The notes: generated from the letters alone by a model not told the origin. Shown: positions 8,273 through 16,833, numbered from the stretch's first letter. The stretch is DNA of 44,370 nt from Pseudonocardia bannensis (GCF_012911875.1 NZ_JAAXKZ010000038.1:1-44370), one strand, 5' to 3'. Program-made: numbers and translations.

Positions 8273-9154
8273 GTGGTTCAGGCACCCGAGGCGCCGACCG
8301 ACGAGTCGGCCCGTCCGGCGGCAGACGCACCACGCGTCGCAGCCGGGGCACAGGCGCGTCCACCGACGCCGAACCGGGCAGGCGCGCTGCTGCGCGGTGC
8401 CACCTCCAGGTGGGCAGGTGTGGTGGCGGCGGTCGCGCTCTGGGAGTTGCTCCCCCGGCTCGGCATCCTGCCCGCCGAGTACATCCCGCCGGCTTCGGTG
8501 GTCCTCCCGACCCTGGTGGGGCTGTTCGGCGACGGCGCATTCTGGTCGGACGTCGGGGCGACGTTGAGCGGCTGGGCCATCGGCCTGGTCCTCTCGACCG
8601 TGGTGGCGGTGCCGCTCGGGCTGCTGATCGGGACCAACACCGCCCTGCACCGTGCCACTCGCGTCATCGTGGAGTTCTTCCGTCCGATCCCGTCGGTGGC
8701 GCTGATCCCGCTCGCCATCCTGGTCTTCGGGATCACGCTGGACATGAAGGTCTTCCTGATCGTGTTCGCGACGTTCTGGCCGATTCTCGTGCAGTCCGTC
8801 TACGGAGTGCAGGACGTCGACCCGGTGGCGCGCGACTCCGCCCGATCGTTCGGGCTCAACCGGCGGGAGATCTTCTTCCACATCACCCTGCCCAGCGCCG
8901 CGCCCTACGTGGTCACCGGCCTGCGGCTGGCCTCCGCGCTCGCGATCGTCCTGGCCGTCACCGCCGAGCTCGTCGCCGGCGCGCCGGGCCTGGGCCGCTC
9001 GATCCTCGTCGCGCAGAGCGCCGGGGCGAGCGACCTGATGTACGCCCTGATCGTCGTCACCGGGCTGGTCAGCCTCCTGCTGAGCGCCGCGTTGTCCGCG
9101 GCCGAGCGCCGGCTGCTGCACTGGCACACGAGTCACCGGGCGGTGCAGGCATGA
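8273..9154 (+). CDS. ABC importer permease, SsuC/TauC type (1)
   Basis: A 293-residue inner-membrane permease with the BPD_transp_1 fold found in nitrate/sulfonate/taurine-type (NitT/TauT) importers. A hydrophilic N-terminus of about 45 residues precedes about six helices. The cytoplasmic coupling loop is ARDSARSFGLNRREIFFHITLP, the EAA-like motif of this family. The start GTG (8273) follows GAGGAG at 8259-8264. The stop overlaps the ATG of the second permease (ATGA), indicating coupled translation. The two permeases probably form a heterodimer. Confidence 0.93.
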   Translation: MVQAPEAPTDESARPAADAPRVAAGAQARPPTPNRAGALLRGATSRWAGVVAAVALWELLPRLGILPAEYIPPASVVLPTLVGLFGDGAFWSDVGATLSGWAIGLVLSTVVAVPLGLLIGTNTALHRATRVIVEFFRPIPSVALIPLAILVFGITLDMKVFLIVFATFWPILVQSVYGVQDVDPVARDSARSFGLNRREIFFHITLPSAAPYVVTGLRLASALAIVLAVTAELVAGAPGLGRSILVAQSAGASDLMYALIVVTGLVSLLLSAALSAAERRLLHWHTSHRAVQA

Positions 9155-9927
9155 GCCGTCGCGTCGTCCTGCTGGCGTTGGAGGTGCTGACGCCGCTCGT
9201 GGTCCTGGTCGGCTGGTTCGTGATCTCGGCCGGTTCGACCTCGCTGTACTACCCGCCGCTGGCCGACATCCTGGAGCGGTTCGGGCAGATCTGGCTGGGG
9301 GCGGGCTTCGTCAGCGACGCCCTGCCCAGCCTCGGGCGGATGCTCACCGGCTACGTGGTCGCCGCGGTCGCGGGCGTGGTCGTCGGCACCGCGCTCGGCC
9401 TCTCGCCCGTGGCACGCACGCTGCTCGGACCGGCGGTGGAGTTCCTGCGGGCCCTGCCGGCGGTGCTGCTGATCCCCTTCGCGCTCGTGGTGTTCACCGA
9501 CGACACGACGATGAAGGTGTTCGTCATCGCCCTGGGCTGCTCGTTCCCGGTCATCCTCAACACCGTCGACGGGGTCCGCTCGGTCGAGCCGCTGCAGCTC
9601 GACGTGGCCCGCATGTTCGGCTTCGGCCGCGTCGAGCGGCTGTGGCGTGTGGTGCTGCCCTCGGCGAGCCCGCAGATCTTCGCGGGACTGCGGGCCAGCC
9701 TCTCGCTCGCGCTGATCCTCATGGTGGTGAGCGAGATGGTGGCCAGCACCAACGGGATCGGCTACTCGATCCTGCAGTCCCAGCGGCTGTTCGCCACCAC
9801 CGACATGTGGGCCGGGATCGTCCTGCTCGGTCTGCTCGGCTACCTGATCAACATCGCGCTGGTCGTGATCGAGAAGCGCGTCCTGGCCTGGCACCGCGGC
9901 TTCCGGGCGAGCGTGCTCGGTTCCTGA
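9151..9927 (+). CDS. ABC importer permease, SsuC/TauC type (2)
   Basis: A 258-residue permease of the same family. It opens with a transmembrane segment (VVLLALEVLTPLVVLVGWF) and carries the coupling motif LDVARMFGFGRVERLWRVVLP, followed by the typical SLSLALILMVVSEMVAS helix. The ATG at 9151 overlaps the preceding stop. Two different permease genes side by side are less usual than one homodimerising permease, and match the pyrimidine-precursor and riboflavin-type subset of NitT/TauT importers. Confidence 0.92.
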   Translation: MSRRVVLLALEVLTPLVVLVGWFVISAGSTSLYYPPLADILERFGQIWLGAGFVSDALPSLGRMLTGYVVAAVAGVVVGTALGLSPVARTLLGPAVEFLRALPAVLLIPFALVVFTDDTTMKVFVIALGCSFPVILNTVDGVRSVEPLQLDVARMFGFGRVERLWRVVLPSASPQIFAGLRASLSLALILMVVSEMVASTNGIGYSILQSQRLFATTDMWAGIVLLGLLGYLINIALVVIEKRVLAWHRGFRASVLGS

Positions 9928-9952
9928 CCCCCATCGATAGGAGATGTGCACT

Positions 9953-10717
9953 GTGCTCGTCGAGGTCGAGAACCTCCGCAAGGCCTACGGCAGTGGGCCC
10001 ACCGCCCACCTGGCGATCGCGGACATCAGTTTCGAGGTCGGCGTGGGCGAGTTCGTCTGCATCGTCGGCCCCTCCGGTTGCGGCAAGACGACCTTGCTGC
10101 GCTGCCTGTCGGGGCTGATGCCGCCGACCTCCGGCTTCGTGAAGCTGCACGGCACCGCCATCGACCGGCCGCCGCAGGAGATGGGCCTGGTCTTCCAGGA
10201 GTACAACCGCTCGCTGCTGCCGTGGATGACGGTGCGGCGCAACGTCGAGCTCCCGCTGAAGAAGAAGATCCGGGTGGCCGCCGAGCGCTCCCGAGCCGTG
10301 GACGACGCGCTCGCCGCGGTGGGGCTGACCGGGTTCGGCGACCGCTATCCCTGGCAGCTGTCGGGCGGCATGCAGCAGCGCGTTGCGATCGCCCGGGCGA
10401 TGGCCTACCGCCCCGAGATCCTGCTCATGGACGAGCCGTTCGCCTCGCTCGACGCGCAGACCCGTATCGAGCTGGAGGACCTCGTCCTGCAGGTGCGTCA
10501 CGAGTTCGGCGTCACCGTCCTGTTCGTGACCCACGACATCGACGAGGCGGTCTACCTCGCCGACCGCATCGTCGTCCTCAGCGCGCCGCCGTGCACGGTC
10601 GCCGAGGTGCTCGACGTTCCACTCCCGACTCCGCGCAACCAGACCGCCACGAAGGCGTTGCCGGAGTTCGCCGAGCTCCGCGCGCACGTGTACCGGCAGA
10701 TCCTCGGCGACCGGTAG
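9953..10717 (+). CDS. ABC importer ATPase, SsuB/TauB type
   Basis: A 254-residue nucleotide-binding protein powering the importer. Walker A GPSGCGKTT, Q-loop VFQEYNR, signature LSGGMQQR, Walker B ILLMDEP and H-loop FVTHD are all present. The chosen GTG at 9953 has AGGAG (9939-9943) nine bases upstream; the in-frame ATG at 9944 directly abuts that RBS and is less likely. Thirty-odd bases after the second permease, same direction. Confidence 0.94.
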   Translation: MLVEVENLRKAYGSGPTAHLAIADISFEVGVGEFVCIVGPSGCGKTTLLRCLSGLMPPTSGFVKLHGTAIDRPPQEMGLVFQEYNRSLLPWMTVRRNVELPLKKKIRVAAERSRAVDDALAAVGLTGFGDRYPWQLSGGMQQRVAIARAMAYRPEILLMDEPFASLDAQTRIELEDLVLQVRHEFGVTVLFVTHDIDEAVYLADRIVVLSAPPCTVAEVLDVPLPTPRNQTATKALPEFAELRAHVYRQILGDR

Positions 10718-10771
10718 CCCACCGGCCGGCGCGGCCGCCCCCCTCCTCGCGTTCCCCAGAAAGGCACACTC

Positions 10772-11782
10772 ATGCCCACCGCAACACCCGTGCGACGACG
10801 GCGCCCATCCAGAACCCGTATCTACAGCGGACTCGCAGCTCTCGTCCTGGGCATCACGGCGGCCTGTGGGTCGGGCGGCGGCGAGCAGGCGGCCGGGCCC
10901 GGCGGCGTGGCCCAGGTCGACGTCGGAATCCTGCCCATCGTCACCAACGCCCCGCTTGCGCTGGGCGTGCAGAAGGGCTTCTTCCAGGAGGAGGGCCTGG
11001 CCGTCACGACCCACCTGGGGCAGGGCGGCGCCGCGCTGTTGCCGGCGGTCATCAGTGGCCAGTACGACTTCGCCTTCTCCAACAACGTCTCGTTGCTGCT
11101 GGCTCGCTCGAAGGGCCTGCCGGTCAGCATCGTCGCGGCGGCGAGCAGCGCGGGTGTCGACCCCGAACCCATCGACGAGGCGATCGTGGTGCCGGCCGGC
11201 AGTCCCGTGCAGTCGGTCGCGGACCTGCGCGGGTCGACCGTCGCGGTCAACACGCTCAACAACATCGTCGAGATCTCCAACCGAGTCACCCTCGAGGACG
11301 CGGGTGTGGACCTGTCCGGGGTGAAGTTCATCGAGATCCCGTTCCCGGACATGCCCGCAGCGCTCGCACAAGGGCGCATGCAGGCGGCCCACATCGCCGA
11401 GCCGCACCTGACGAAGGCCGTCCAGGCGGGAGCCAGGATCATCGCCCACCCGTACCGGGTCGTGCAGCCCGACGTCCACATCTCCTCGTGGTTCGGGTCC
11501 GACCAGTTCATCAAGGCGAACCCGGACACCGTGGAGCGCTTCGCCCGGGCCCTGGAGCGCTCCCGCGCCTACGCGGCCGAGCACACCGACGAGGTGCGGG
11601 CCTTCATCCCCGGGTTCCTCAACCTCGATCCGGCACTCGCCGGTGAGATCGCGCTCGGTAAGTGGCCGGCCGGCATGCCCAGTGAGCAGTCGCTGCGGAG
11701 CCTGTACGACGCCACGACCCGCTACGGGCTACTGGATCCGAAGACCCTGCCGGACCCGACCGCGGTCCTGCGCAAGAGTTGA
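10772..11782 (+). CDS. NMT1/THI5-like substrate-binding lipoprotein
   Basis: A 336-residue solute receptor of the NitT/TauT type. The basic N-terminus and hydrophobic stretch end in a lipobox-like GITAAC, so Cys32 should be lipidated and the protein anchored outside the membrane. The mature part has the SsuA/THI5 pattern: GILPIVTNAPLALGVQKGFFQEEGL, then GQYDFAFSNNVSLL and a WFGSDQFIKANPD segment. RBS AGAAAGG precedes the ATG. Last gene of the importer operon, followed directly by a strong hairpin. The ligand cannot be told from sequence. Confidence 0.93.
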   Translation: MPTATPVRRRRPSRTRIYSGLAALVLGITAACGSGGGEQAAGPGGVAQVDVGILPIVTNAPLALGVQKGFFQEEGLAVTTHLGQGGAALLPAVISGQYDFAFSNNVSLLLARSKGLPVSIVAAASSAGVDPEPIDEAIVVPAGSPVQSVADLRGSTVAVNTLNNIVEISNRVTLEDAGVDLSGVKFIEIPFPDMPAALAQGRMQAAHIAEPHLTKAVQAGARIIAHPYRVVQPDVHISSWFGSDQFIKANPDTVERFARALERSRAYAAEHTDEVRAFIPGFLNLDPALAGEIALGKWPAGMPSEQSLRSLYDATTRYGLLDPKTLPDPTAVLRKS

Positions 11783-11789
11783 CCCGTTG

Positions 11790-11837
11790 TCCGGCCCGGG
11801 CCGGCGGCACCGTGCGGTGTCGCCGGCCCGGGCCGGA
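11790..11837. terminator. Bidirectional terminator between convergent genes
   Basis: Two 21-base arms (11790-11810 and 11817-11837) pair with one G-T wobble around a 6-base loop; the core is tccggcccgggccggcg. It lies 7 bases after the lipoprotein stop and 20 bases from the convergent GntR stop, so it can serve both. Confidence 0.8.
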
Positions 11838-11857
11838 TGCTTTCCGCGTCGAGGCAG

Positions 11858-12538
11858 CTACTCCGACTCCCACAGCCGCAACCGGATATCGCGCGCGGCG
11901 GTGAAGTGCCGGGTGGCGATGGCCGACGCCGTCTCGGGGTCTCGCGCCTCGATGGCGTCGACGAGATCGTGGTGCTCGACGTGCGAGGTGTCCTGCCGGC
12001 CGGGGTAGGCGAGGGTGGTCGCGGGGTAGCGGCCGAGGTGCAGGTTGAGCCGCTCGAGCAGGTCGATCAGCGACTCGTTGCGGCTGGCCCGCCACACGGT
12101 GCGGTGGAACTCCCGGTTGCGCTCGGCCAACGCGTGCGGATCGTCGGTGTCGACGCGGTGCGCGCGCTCCTCGGCCCGGCGCATCGCCACGAGGTCGATG
12201 GAGGTCCGCCGTTCGGCGGCGACGGCTGCAGCCTTGCTCTCCAGGACGATCCGGGTGTCGTAGATGTCGAGGATCTCTTCCGGGCTGCTCTCCCGGACGA
12301 TGAGACCGCGGTCGTTGCGCTGGATGAGACCGTCCTGCTCGAGGCGGGTCAGCGCCTCGCGGACCGGGGTCCGGCTGACGTTGCACCACTCGGCGAGGGC
12401 GAGCTCGACCAGGGGTTCGCCGGGCGGCAGTTCGCCCGACATGATCGCCTGCTTGAGTCGTTCGTACGGCGACGCCTTCCGCGTCGCGCCGGATTTCCGG
12501 GGCAGGCGGCGAGAGGTCGAAACCGGTAGCTCGTCCAT
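11858..12538 (-). CDS. GntR-family regulator, FCD domain
   Basis: A 226-residue transcription factor. The winged helix spans about residues 20-85, with the recognition part SRTPVREALTRLEQDGLI; the helical FCD effector domain follows, with likely metal/ligand residues in the D-x-R start (YDTRIVLE), NREFHRTVW and HHDLVDAIEARD. FCD regulators usually sense organic acids and repress the adjacent catabolic genes. The start ATG (12536-12538) has GGAG about nine bases upstream; a farther ATG at 12604 lies within the upstream repeats and is less likely. Convergent with the importer operon, it is the best candidate regulator for the locus at 1-11782. Confidence 0.92.
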   Translation of the reverse strand: MDELPVSTSRRLPRKSGATRKASPYERLKQAIMSGELPPGEPLVELALAEWCNVSRTPVREALTRLEQDGLIQRNDRGLIVRESSPEEILDIYDTRIVLESKAAAVAAERRTSIDLVAMRRAEERAHRVDTDDPHALAERNREFHRTVWRASRNESLIDLLERLNLHLGRYPATTLAYPGRQDTSHVEHHDLVDAIEARDPETASAIATRHFTAARDIRLRLWESE

Positions 12539-12579
12539 TCGTTGCTCCGTCGGATCGCGCCGGTGCTGGGCGGACTGAA

Positions 12580-12609
12580 TGTACACCGTTGTACGCCGTT
12601 GCATATCGA
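12580..12609. promoter_or_regulatory. Triple 10-bp repeat upstream of GntR gene
   Basis: Three direct repeats of ten bases start at 12580, 12590 and 12600: TGTACACCGT, TGTACGCCGT and the weaker TGCATATCGA. The spacing is one helical turn, so a protein could bind all copies on the same face. They lie 42-71 bases before the regulator start; autoregulation is inferred. Confidence 0.5.
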
Positions 12610-13006
12610 CTTCCCCGGTCGCGATCCATTCGAGTGCAAGTGCCCGTCGCGAGGGTTTCGAACCGTGACACATCTCGCAGAAGATGACCCTAGGGTTACC
12701 GACAGTAGGACTTAAAAACCTCTGGTCGCAGGATTCGAGCGCCAGGAGCGCGATCATGGCCGAGCTGCACGTGCCGACCGGCCAGGTCCGTCTCGCCACC
12801 GCCGCCACCAGCTCTCCCAGATGCTCGCCGACATCACCGGCATGCAGCTGCCTTCGGATGGCGCAGCTGCAGGGCCAGGGACGCGTGCAACTCGAGCACG
12901 CCGCGCCGGCCAAGCTGCAGACCGCCTCGGACGCGCACCGGGTGTGTGCCATGGCCGCGCCGTCACCGGCCGCCGCGTTCGCCTGAGCGCGGCAGGTCGC
13001 GGTCGC
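12610..13006. other. Non-coding / eroded sequence
   Basis: Between the GntR gene and the recognisable remnants I see no convincing gene. A plus-strand frame from ATG 12756 (76 codons to 12986) begins after GCCAGGAGCG but resembles no family I know and shifts character halfway. An unusually AT-rich patch (gacttaaaaacc, about 12710) could be a promoter remnant. The stretch looks like pieces of several genes. Confidence 0.4.
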
Positions 13007-13204
13007 CTACGGCGATCGGGCCCCGGGGTCGAGGCCGTCGAGGACGTCACGGCCCCGTGCCCGCTCGGCGAGGAGCCCCTGCAGCCGGGAGAGCGCCGGG
13101 AGGGCCGCGGCGAGGGCCTCGCGGTCCTCGGGGCCGAGGCGGCCGAGAACCTCTCCCAGCACCTCCGCCCGGTGCACGGCCCACGCGTCGAGCTGAGCCC
13201 GGGT
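13007..13204 (-). pseudogene. MarR-family regulator C-terminal remnant
   Basis: The minus strand frame ending at the TAG at 13007-13009 reads TRAQLDAWAVHRAEVLGEVL then GRLGPEDREALAAALPALSR, the dimerisation helix end typical of MarR regulators. There is no DNA-binding part: upstream of 13204 the strand becomes the antisense of a FecE-like ATPase. About 66 codons remain of a usual 150. Confidence 0.5.
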
Positions 13205-13531
13205 CTGGCGATGAAGATCGCGCAGGACACCGGGGTGCTGCTGCTCGACGAGCCGACCTCGGCGCTGGACCTCGGCCACCAGTTCGAGGTGCACGAGATG
13301 CTGCGCGGGCTCGCGGCCCGCGGGCGGACGGTCGTCATGGTGCTGCACGACCTCTCCGCCGCCTGCCGGCACGCCGACCACCTCGTCGCCATGTGCGACG
13401 GCGCGGTGGTCGCACGTGGCGAGCCGGCCGATGTGGTCACCGCCGCGCTGTACGGCGTCGAGTGTGTCGTGCTCACCGACCCCACGCACGGCTGCCCGGT
13501 CGTCTGCCCGACCGGACTGCGCGGCAACTGA
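13205..13531 (+). pseudogene. FecE-like siderophore ABC ATPase remnant
   Basis: The frame encodes the C-terminal 100 or so residues of an iron-siderophore importer ATPase: AMKIAQDTG, Walker B VLLLDEP, D-loop SALDLGH, H-loop VVMVLHDLS and ARGEPADVVTAALYG. Walker A and the LSGGQ signature, which need about 150 more residues, are absent; the sequence just upstream is the antisense MarR fragment. Expression as a working ATPase is therefore impossible. Family assignment is firm, the cause of loss (deletion or recombination) is inference. Confidence 0.75.
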
Positions 13532-13542
13532 CCGCGACGGGG

Positions 13543-14763
13543 TCAGGCGCGTGCGGTGACCGGGCGCTGCTGCAGGCGCGGGTCGGGGTGCTCGCCCTCG
13601 GTCTGCAGCCGGTAGTCGTGGCCGCCGAAACGCACGCGGTGCTCCTCGATGACCTGCTCGCTCGGCGGCTCCTGACCGCCGTGGATGGTCTCCTGCATGC
13701 GCTGGAAACGCTCGTGCGCTTCGCGCACGTAGCCCGCGCCGAGCGTGGTGAGGTCGATCTGGGTGTTGAGGAGCTCCCGGAGGTAGGCCTTGTTCGGTTC
13801 GAAGACGACGGTCTCGGGAATCCCGCGGGGCACGATCTCCTCCGGGTCGCGTCCGTCGAGACGGCGCATCAGGTCGGCGGCCAGCCGCAGGTGCTCCAGT
13901 TCCATGTTCAGGTGCAGCTCCCAGATCGCCCGGACCTTGGGGTCGGGCTCCTGCTGCATGAACGAGTAGTACAGGTAGCACTCGTTGTACTCGTGCAGGA
14001 CGAGCCGCTCCCACCAGGACTCCCGCGGGTCCATCAGCGACTCGTAGTGGGTGACGTGCTCCTCCTCGATGAGCGCGATCTCCTGGTACAGCCGGCGGGC
14101 GATGGGCTCCATGGCCAGCGGCCCGACGTTCATGTACAGGTTCATCACCTGCTGCTCGGCGGCCACCAGCGTGAGCGTGTGCAACTTCGAGCGCGGATCG
14201 ACGCTGTCCTTGTCGTAGGGGTCGCGCACGTTGTCGACCGGGTGCCGGTGCTCCCACTTCGTCGGCCGCCCGGGCATCACCTCGGTGAGCCCGTCGACGA
14301 TCTTCTCCGCCTGCCGGTGCTCGATGATCTCGTAGAGGTTCGCGTACCGGTAGAGGTGGTCGAAGTCCTCGAGCACGCCGAAGTCGTAGGACTGCTTGAG
14401 GTAGGGGTCGGGCTCGTTGCGGGCCAGCCACGCGGTGAGGTCCACGGCCTGCTGCTCGTAGGAGATCGTGGTCTCCAGCACCGACTGGGTACCGGGGAGC
14501 AGCCAGTTGACGACCTTCTGCTGCTGCTGCTCGATGTAGCGGCTGTGAGCCAACTGCTCGCGGATCGCGCGATCCGTGCAGAACCGGTTGAGATGGTGGC
14601 AGAAGAAGACGCTCTCCACCTCGATGGCGTTCATCGTGATGATGCGGCACTTCGTGTAGGGATCTGCGTCGTCCGGATCGATCGGCTCGACGTCGAGCTC
14701 CCGCCAGTTTCGGATCTGCCGGTCCAGCGGGATGCCCTTCTCGGTCAGCGGATTGAAGCTCAT
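13543..14763 (-). CDS. Ferritin-like di-iron protein of unknown function
   Basis: A 406-residue protein without a known name. It is helical and shows paired iron-binding patterns of the ferritin-like fold: QEIALIEEEHVTHYESLMD near the middle, and NECYLYYSFM followed by NMELEHLRLAADL (E plus ExxH spacing). The earlier NAIEVESVFFCHHLNRFC adds further possible ligands. No signal peptide or membrane helix, so cytoplasmic. Start ATG at 14761-14763 with GAGGA nine bases upstream. It lies 46 bases downstream of a hemerythrin gene on the same strand, so the two are likely cotranscribed; a role in iron, oxygen or peroxide handling is inference. Much longer than bacterioferritin (about 160). Confidence 0.8.
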   Translation of the reverse strand: MSFNPLTEKGIPLDRQIRNWRELDVEPIDPDDADPYTKCRIITMNAIEVESVFFCHHLNRFCTDRAIREQLAHSRYIEQQQQKVVNWLLPGTQSVLETTISYEQQAVDLTAWLARNEPDPYLKQSYDFGVLEDFDHLYRYANLYEIIEHRQAEKIVDGLTEVMPGRPTKWEHRHPVDNVRDPYDKDSVDPRSKLHTLTLVAAEQQVMNLYMNVGPLAMEPIARRLYQEIALIEEEHVTHYESLMDPRESWWERLVLHEYNECYLYYSFMQQEPDPKVRAIWELHLNMELEHLRLAADLMRRLDGRDPEEIVPRGIPETVVFEPNKAYLRELLNTQIDLTTLGAGYVREAHERFQRMQETIHGGQEPPSEQVIEEHRVRFGGHDYRLQTEGEHPDPRLQQRPVTARA

Positions 14764-14809
14764 CTGGGAGGTCCTCGGTTCGTTCGGTTCGTCGGTGACG
14801 GGCGGCGCG

Positions 14810-15376
14810 TCAGCCGGAGCCGGCGCTGGCCCGGCGGACGGCATCGCGGACCCGGTCCACGACCGCGGCCATCGACCCGGCGCTCGCCGACTCGACGCCG
14901 GGATGCGGACGCGTCGGCGCGACGGTCTCGGCCGCCCGGATCGCGGCGGCCAGGCTCTGCCGCGTCGCCGGGTCGGTCTCCTGCGCCAGCTTGACGAACT
15001 CGTAGCGCTCCTCGGCGCGGGCGTGCTCGAGCACCGCGCGTCGCAGCGTGTCCAGCAGCGGCAGGAACCGGGGTTCGCCGGGACCGAGCTCCTCCAACTG
15101 GGCGAGCGCCTCCTTGGCCCTGCGCTCCTCGGCGAGGCGATCGGCCACCACCCCCTCGCCGCCGGGCACCGTCGTCCGGGCCAGGGGATGGACGAGCTCC
15201 TCCTCGGCGGTCTCGTGCACGGCGAGCAGGCGGACCAACCGACCGAACGCCTCCCGCCGCGCGTCGCCTTCGGTGGTTCTGACCTCGTCGAACAGGTTCC
15301 GGATCTCGCCGTGCCGGTGCAGTAGCAACTCCACCACGTCCTCGTCGGGCGTGGCCGCCGTGCGCTGGTCGTCCAT
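14810..15376 (-). CDS. Hemerythrin HHE domain protein
   Basis: A 188-residue cytoplasmic protein with a hemerythrin-like four-helix bundle in about residues 10-130. Candidate iron ligands are in LLLHRHGEIRNLF, LAVHETAEEELVHPLAR and AVLEHARAEERYEF, matching the H...HxxxE...HxxxxE order of HHE proteins. The C-terminal 50 residues (VAPTRPHPGVESASAGS and on) are a flexible Ala/Arg-rich tail. Such proteins bind O2 or NO through a di-iron site. First gene of the pair with the ferritin-like protein. Confidence 0.88.
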   Translation of the reverse strand: MDDQRTAATPDEDVVELLLHRHGEIRNLFDEVRTTEGDARREAFGRLVRLLAVHETAEEELVHPLARTTVPGGEGVVADRLAEERRAKEALAQLEELGPGEPRFLPLLDTLRRAVLEHARAEERYEFVKLAQETDPATRQSLAAAIRAAETVAPTRPHPGVESASAGSMAAVVDRVRDAVRRASAGSG

Positions 15377-15580
15377 CGCGTCCCCTCGACCTGCTCGTCC
15401 GTCGCCGCCAAGGTAGATCGGGCGGGCGGACCGGACACGGACCCGACGGCTCTACGGGAGCGCCACGATTCCGGCCTTCGGGGCCCAGGCGCGGGGGCCG
15501 CCGAGCCGGAGGATGCAGGACCCGGAAAGCCGGTCAGGGTCCGCCGGGGAGCGGGCCGCGGCTCGGTGGCGCGCCGAGGC

Positions 15581-16099
15581 TCAGGCGGCCTCGCGGGCCG
15601 TGCCGAGAAGGTCGAGCAGCGACGCGCGGTGCAGGTCCGCGACCGGGGCGAGCAGGTCCGGGTGGCGCAGCAGGACGGCGGCACCGCGGTCGAGTTCCTC
15701 GGGCGCGGTGAGCCGGCGGAAGTCCACCGGTCGTCCCGCGATGTGCGTGCCGGGAGCCAGGGCGTCGACGGCGTCGGCAGCGAGTTCCGGATCGGCGAGC
15801 AGGCAGGCCGCCCAGCTCGCCGCGACCTCGTCCACCCAGGTGCGCCACGCGGTGTCGGCTTCGGTCGTGTCCGTGCCGGCGATCTCGTCGAGGCGGGCGG
15901 CCCCGCCCGGACCGAGGAGCATCAGCAGGGCGACGTCCGCAGGGTCGGGGTAGCGCAGCCAGCAGGCCACGGTCACGGCCTGCCGGGCCTGGGCCCTGGC
16001 CAGCTCGGCGGAGAACGCACGGCCGGTCGTCGGGTAGGCGTGCAGGAGCCACTGCGTCGTCGCCGCGATGACGGAACTGAGGTCGGACACCGCGGGCAT
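15581..16099 (-). CDS. Unknown 172-residue helical protein
   Basis: I do not recognise this family. The start ATG (16097-16099) has an excellent RBS (AGAAGGAG, 5 bases upstream), and codon use has the expected high GC third position. The product MPAVSDLSSVIAATTQWLLH and on is Ala/Leu/Asp-rich and probably all helical, with no signal peptide or membrane helix and no cysteine motif. It is divergent from the membrane protein gene at 16267, and 204 bases upstream of the hemerythrin gene on the same strand; the gap holds no clear gene. Confidence 0.7.
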   Translation of the reverse strand: MPAVSDLSSVIAATTQWLLHAYPTTGRAFSAELARAQARQAVTVACWLRYPDPADVALLMLLGPGGAARLDEIAGTDTTEADTAWRTWVDEVAASWAACLLADPELAADAVDALAPGTHIAGRPVDFRRLTAPEELDRGAAVLLRHPDLLAPVADLHRASLLDLLGTAREAA

Positions 16100-16266
16100 T
16101 TCTCCTTCTCGGTACGACTGGTGCCGTGCGACGGCCGCCGTGCGGCGCCGCAACAGGTCACCCTAACCTCTCTCCAACGTACGTCATGCACGGTCCATGC
16201 CGGATGGTGCCGCCTCGAGCCGGAGATCCTTCGGTTCCGGGCCACCGGTCACGGGAACACGGCGGT

Positions 16267-16833
16267 ATGTCGGACAACATCTGGCGTGGGGTCGTGGCCG
16301 GTGCGGCCGGGACGACGGCGCTCAACGCCGTGACGTACCTGGACATGGTGGTGCGGGCCCGCCCGGCGAGCACCACTCCGGAGGACACGATCCGCAAGGG
16401 CGAGCAGTTCCTCGGCATCTCGCTCGCGAAGGACGGTCCCGACAGCGAGCCGGCCCGCAATCGCCGGTCCGGGCTCGGTGCGCTCCTCGGGATCCTGGCG
16501 GGGCTGGGGACGGGGGCGGTCTACGGCGCACTACACCCCCGTCTGCGGGAACTGCCGCTGCCGGTCAGGGGTGTCGTCGCCGGCCTGGGCGCGAACATCG
16601 GCACCACCGGGCCGATGGCCGTACTCGGCATCACCGACCCCCGGACGTGGTCGGCGAGCTCGTGGATGTCCGATCTGGTGCCGCACCTTGCATACGGGTT
16701 GACGACCGCCGCGGTGGTCGACCTGTGCGACTGCGCATCGGGATCGGAGCGCGGCGGAGCGCGGCGGGTGTTCCTCACGCGGCGTCGGCATACGGCGCGA
16801 CGTGGATCTCCGTCACCACCGGGCGGGCGGTGA
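16267..16833 (+). CDS. Unknown membrane protein, 188 residues
   Basis: Hydrophobic Gly/Ala-rich segments at about residues 5-25, 70-90, 100-125 and 145-165 suggest three or four membrane passes. The N-terminus MSDNIWRGVVAGAAGTTALN with the following TYLDMVVRARPASTTPEDT is a pattern common in actinobacterial hypothetical proteins. The final 25 residues are Arg/Ser-rich and overlap the zinc-ribbon gene on the other strand, so the true end or conservation of the tail is doubtful. A divergent promoter region of 167 bases separates it from the gene at 15581-16099. Confidence 0.65.
   Translation: MSDNIWRGVVAGAAGTTALNAVTYLDMVVRARPASTTPEDTIRKGEQFLGISLAKDGPDSEPARNRRSGLGALLGILAGLGTGAVYGALHPRLRELPLPVRGVVAGLGANIGTTGPMAVLGITDPRTWSASSWMSDLVPHLAYGLTTAAVVDLCDCASGSERGGARRVFLTRRRHTARRGSPSPPGGR

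Noticed and set aside
9944-9952. ATG 9944 as start of the ABC ATPase
   Set aside because: It touches the AGGAG ribosome site; GTG 9953 has a correct nine-base spacing.
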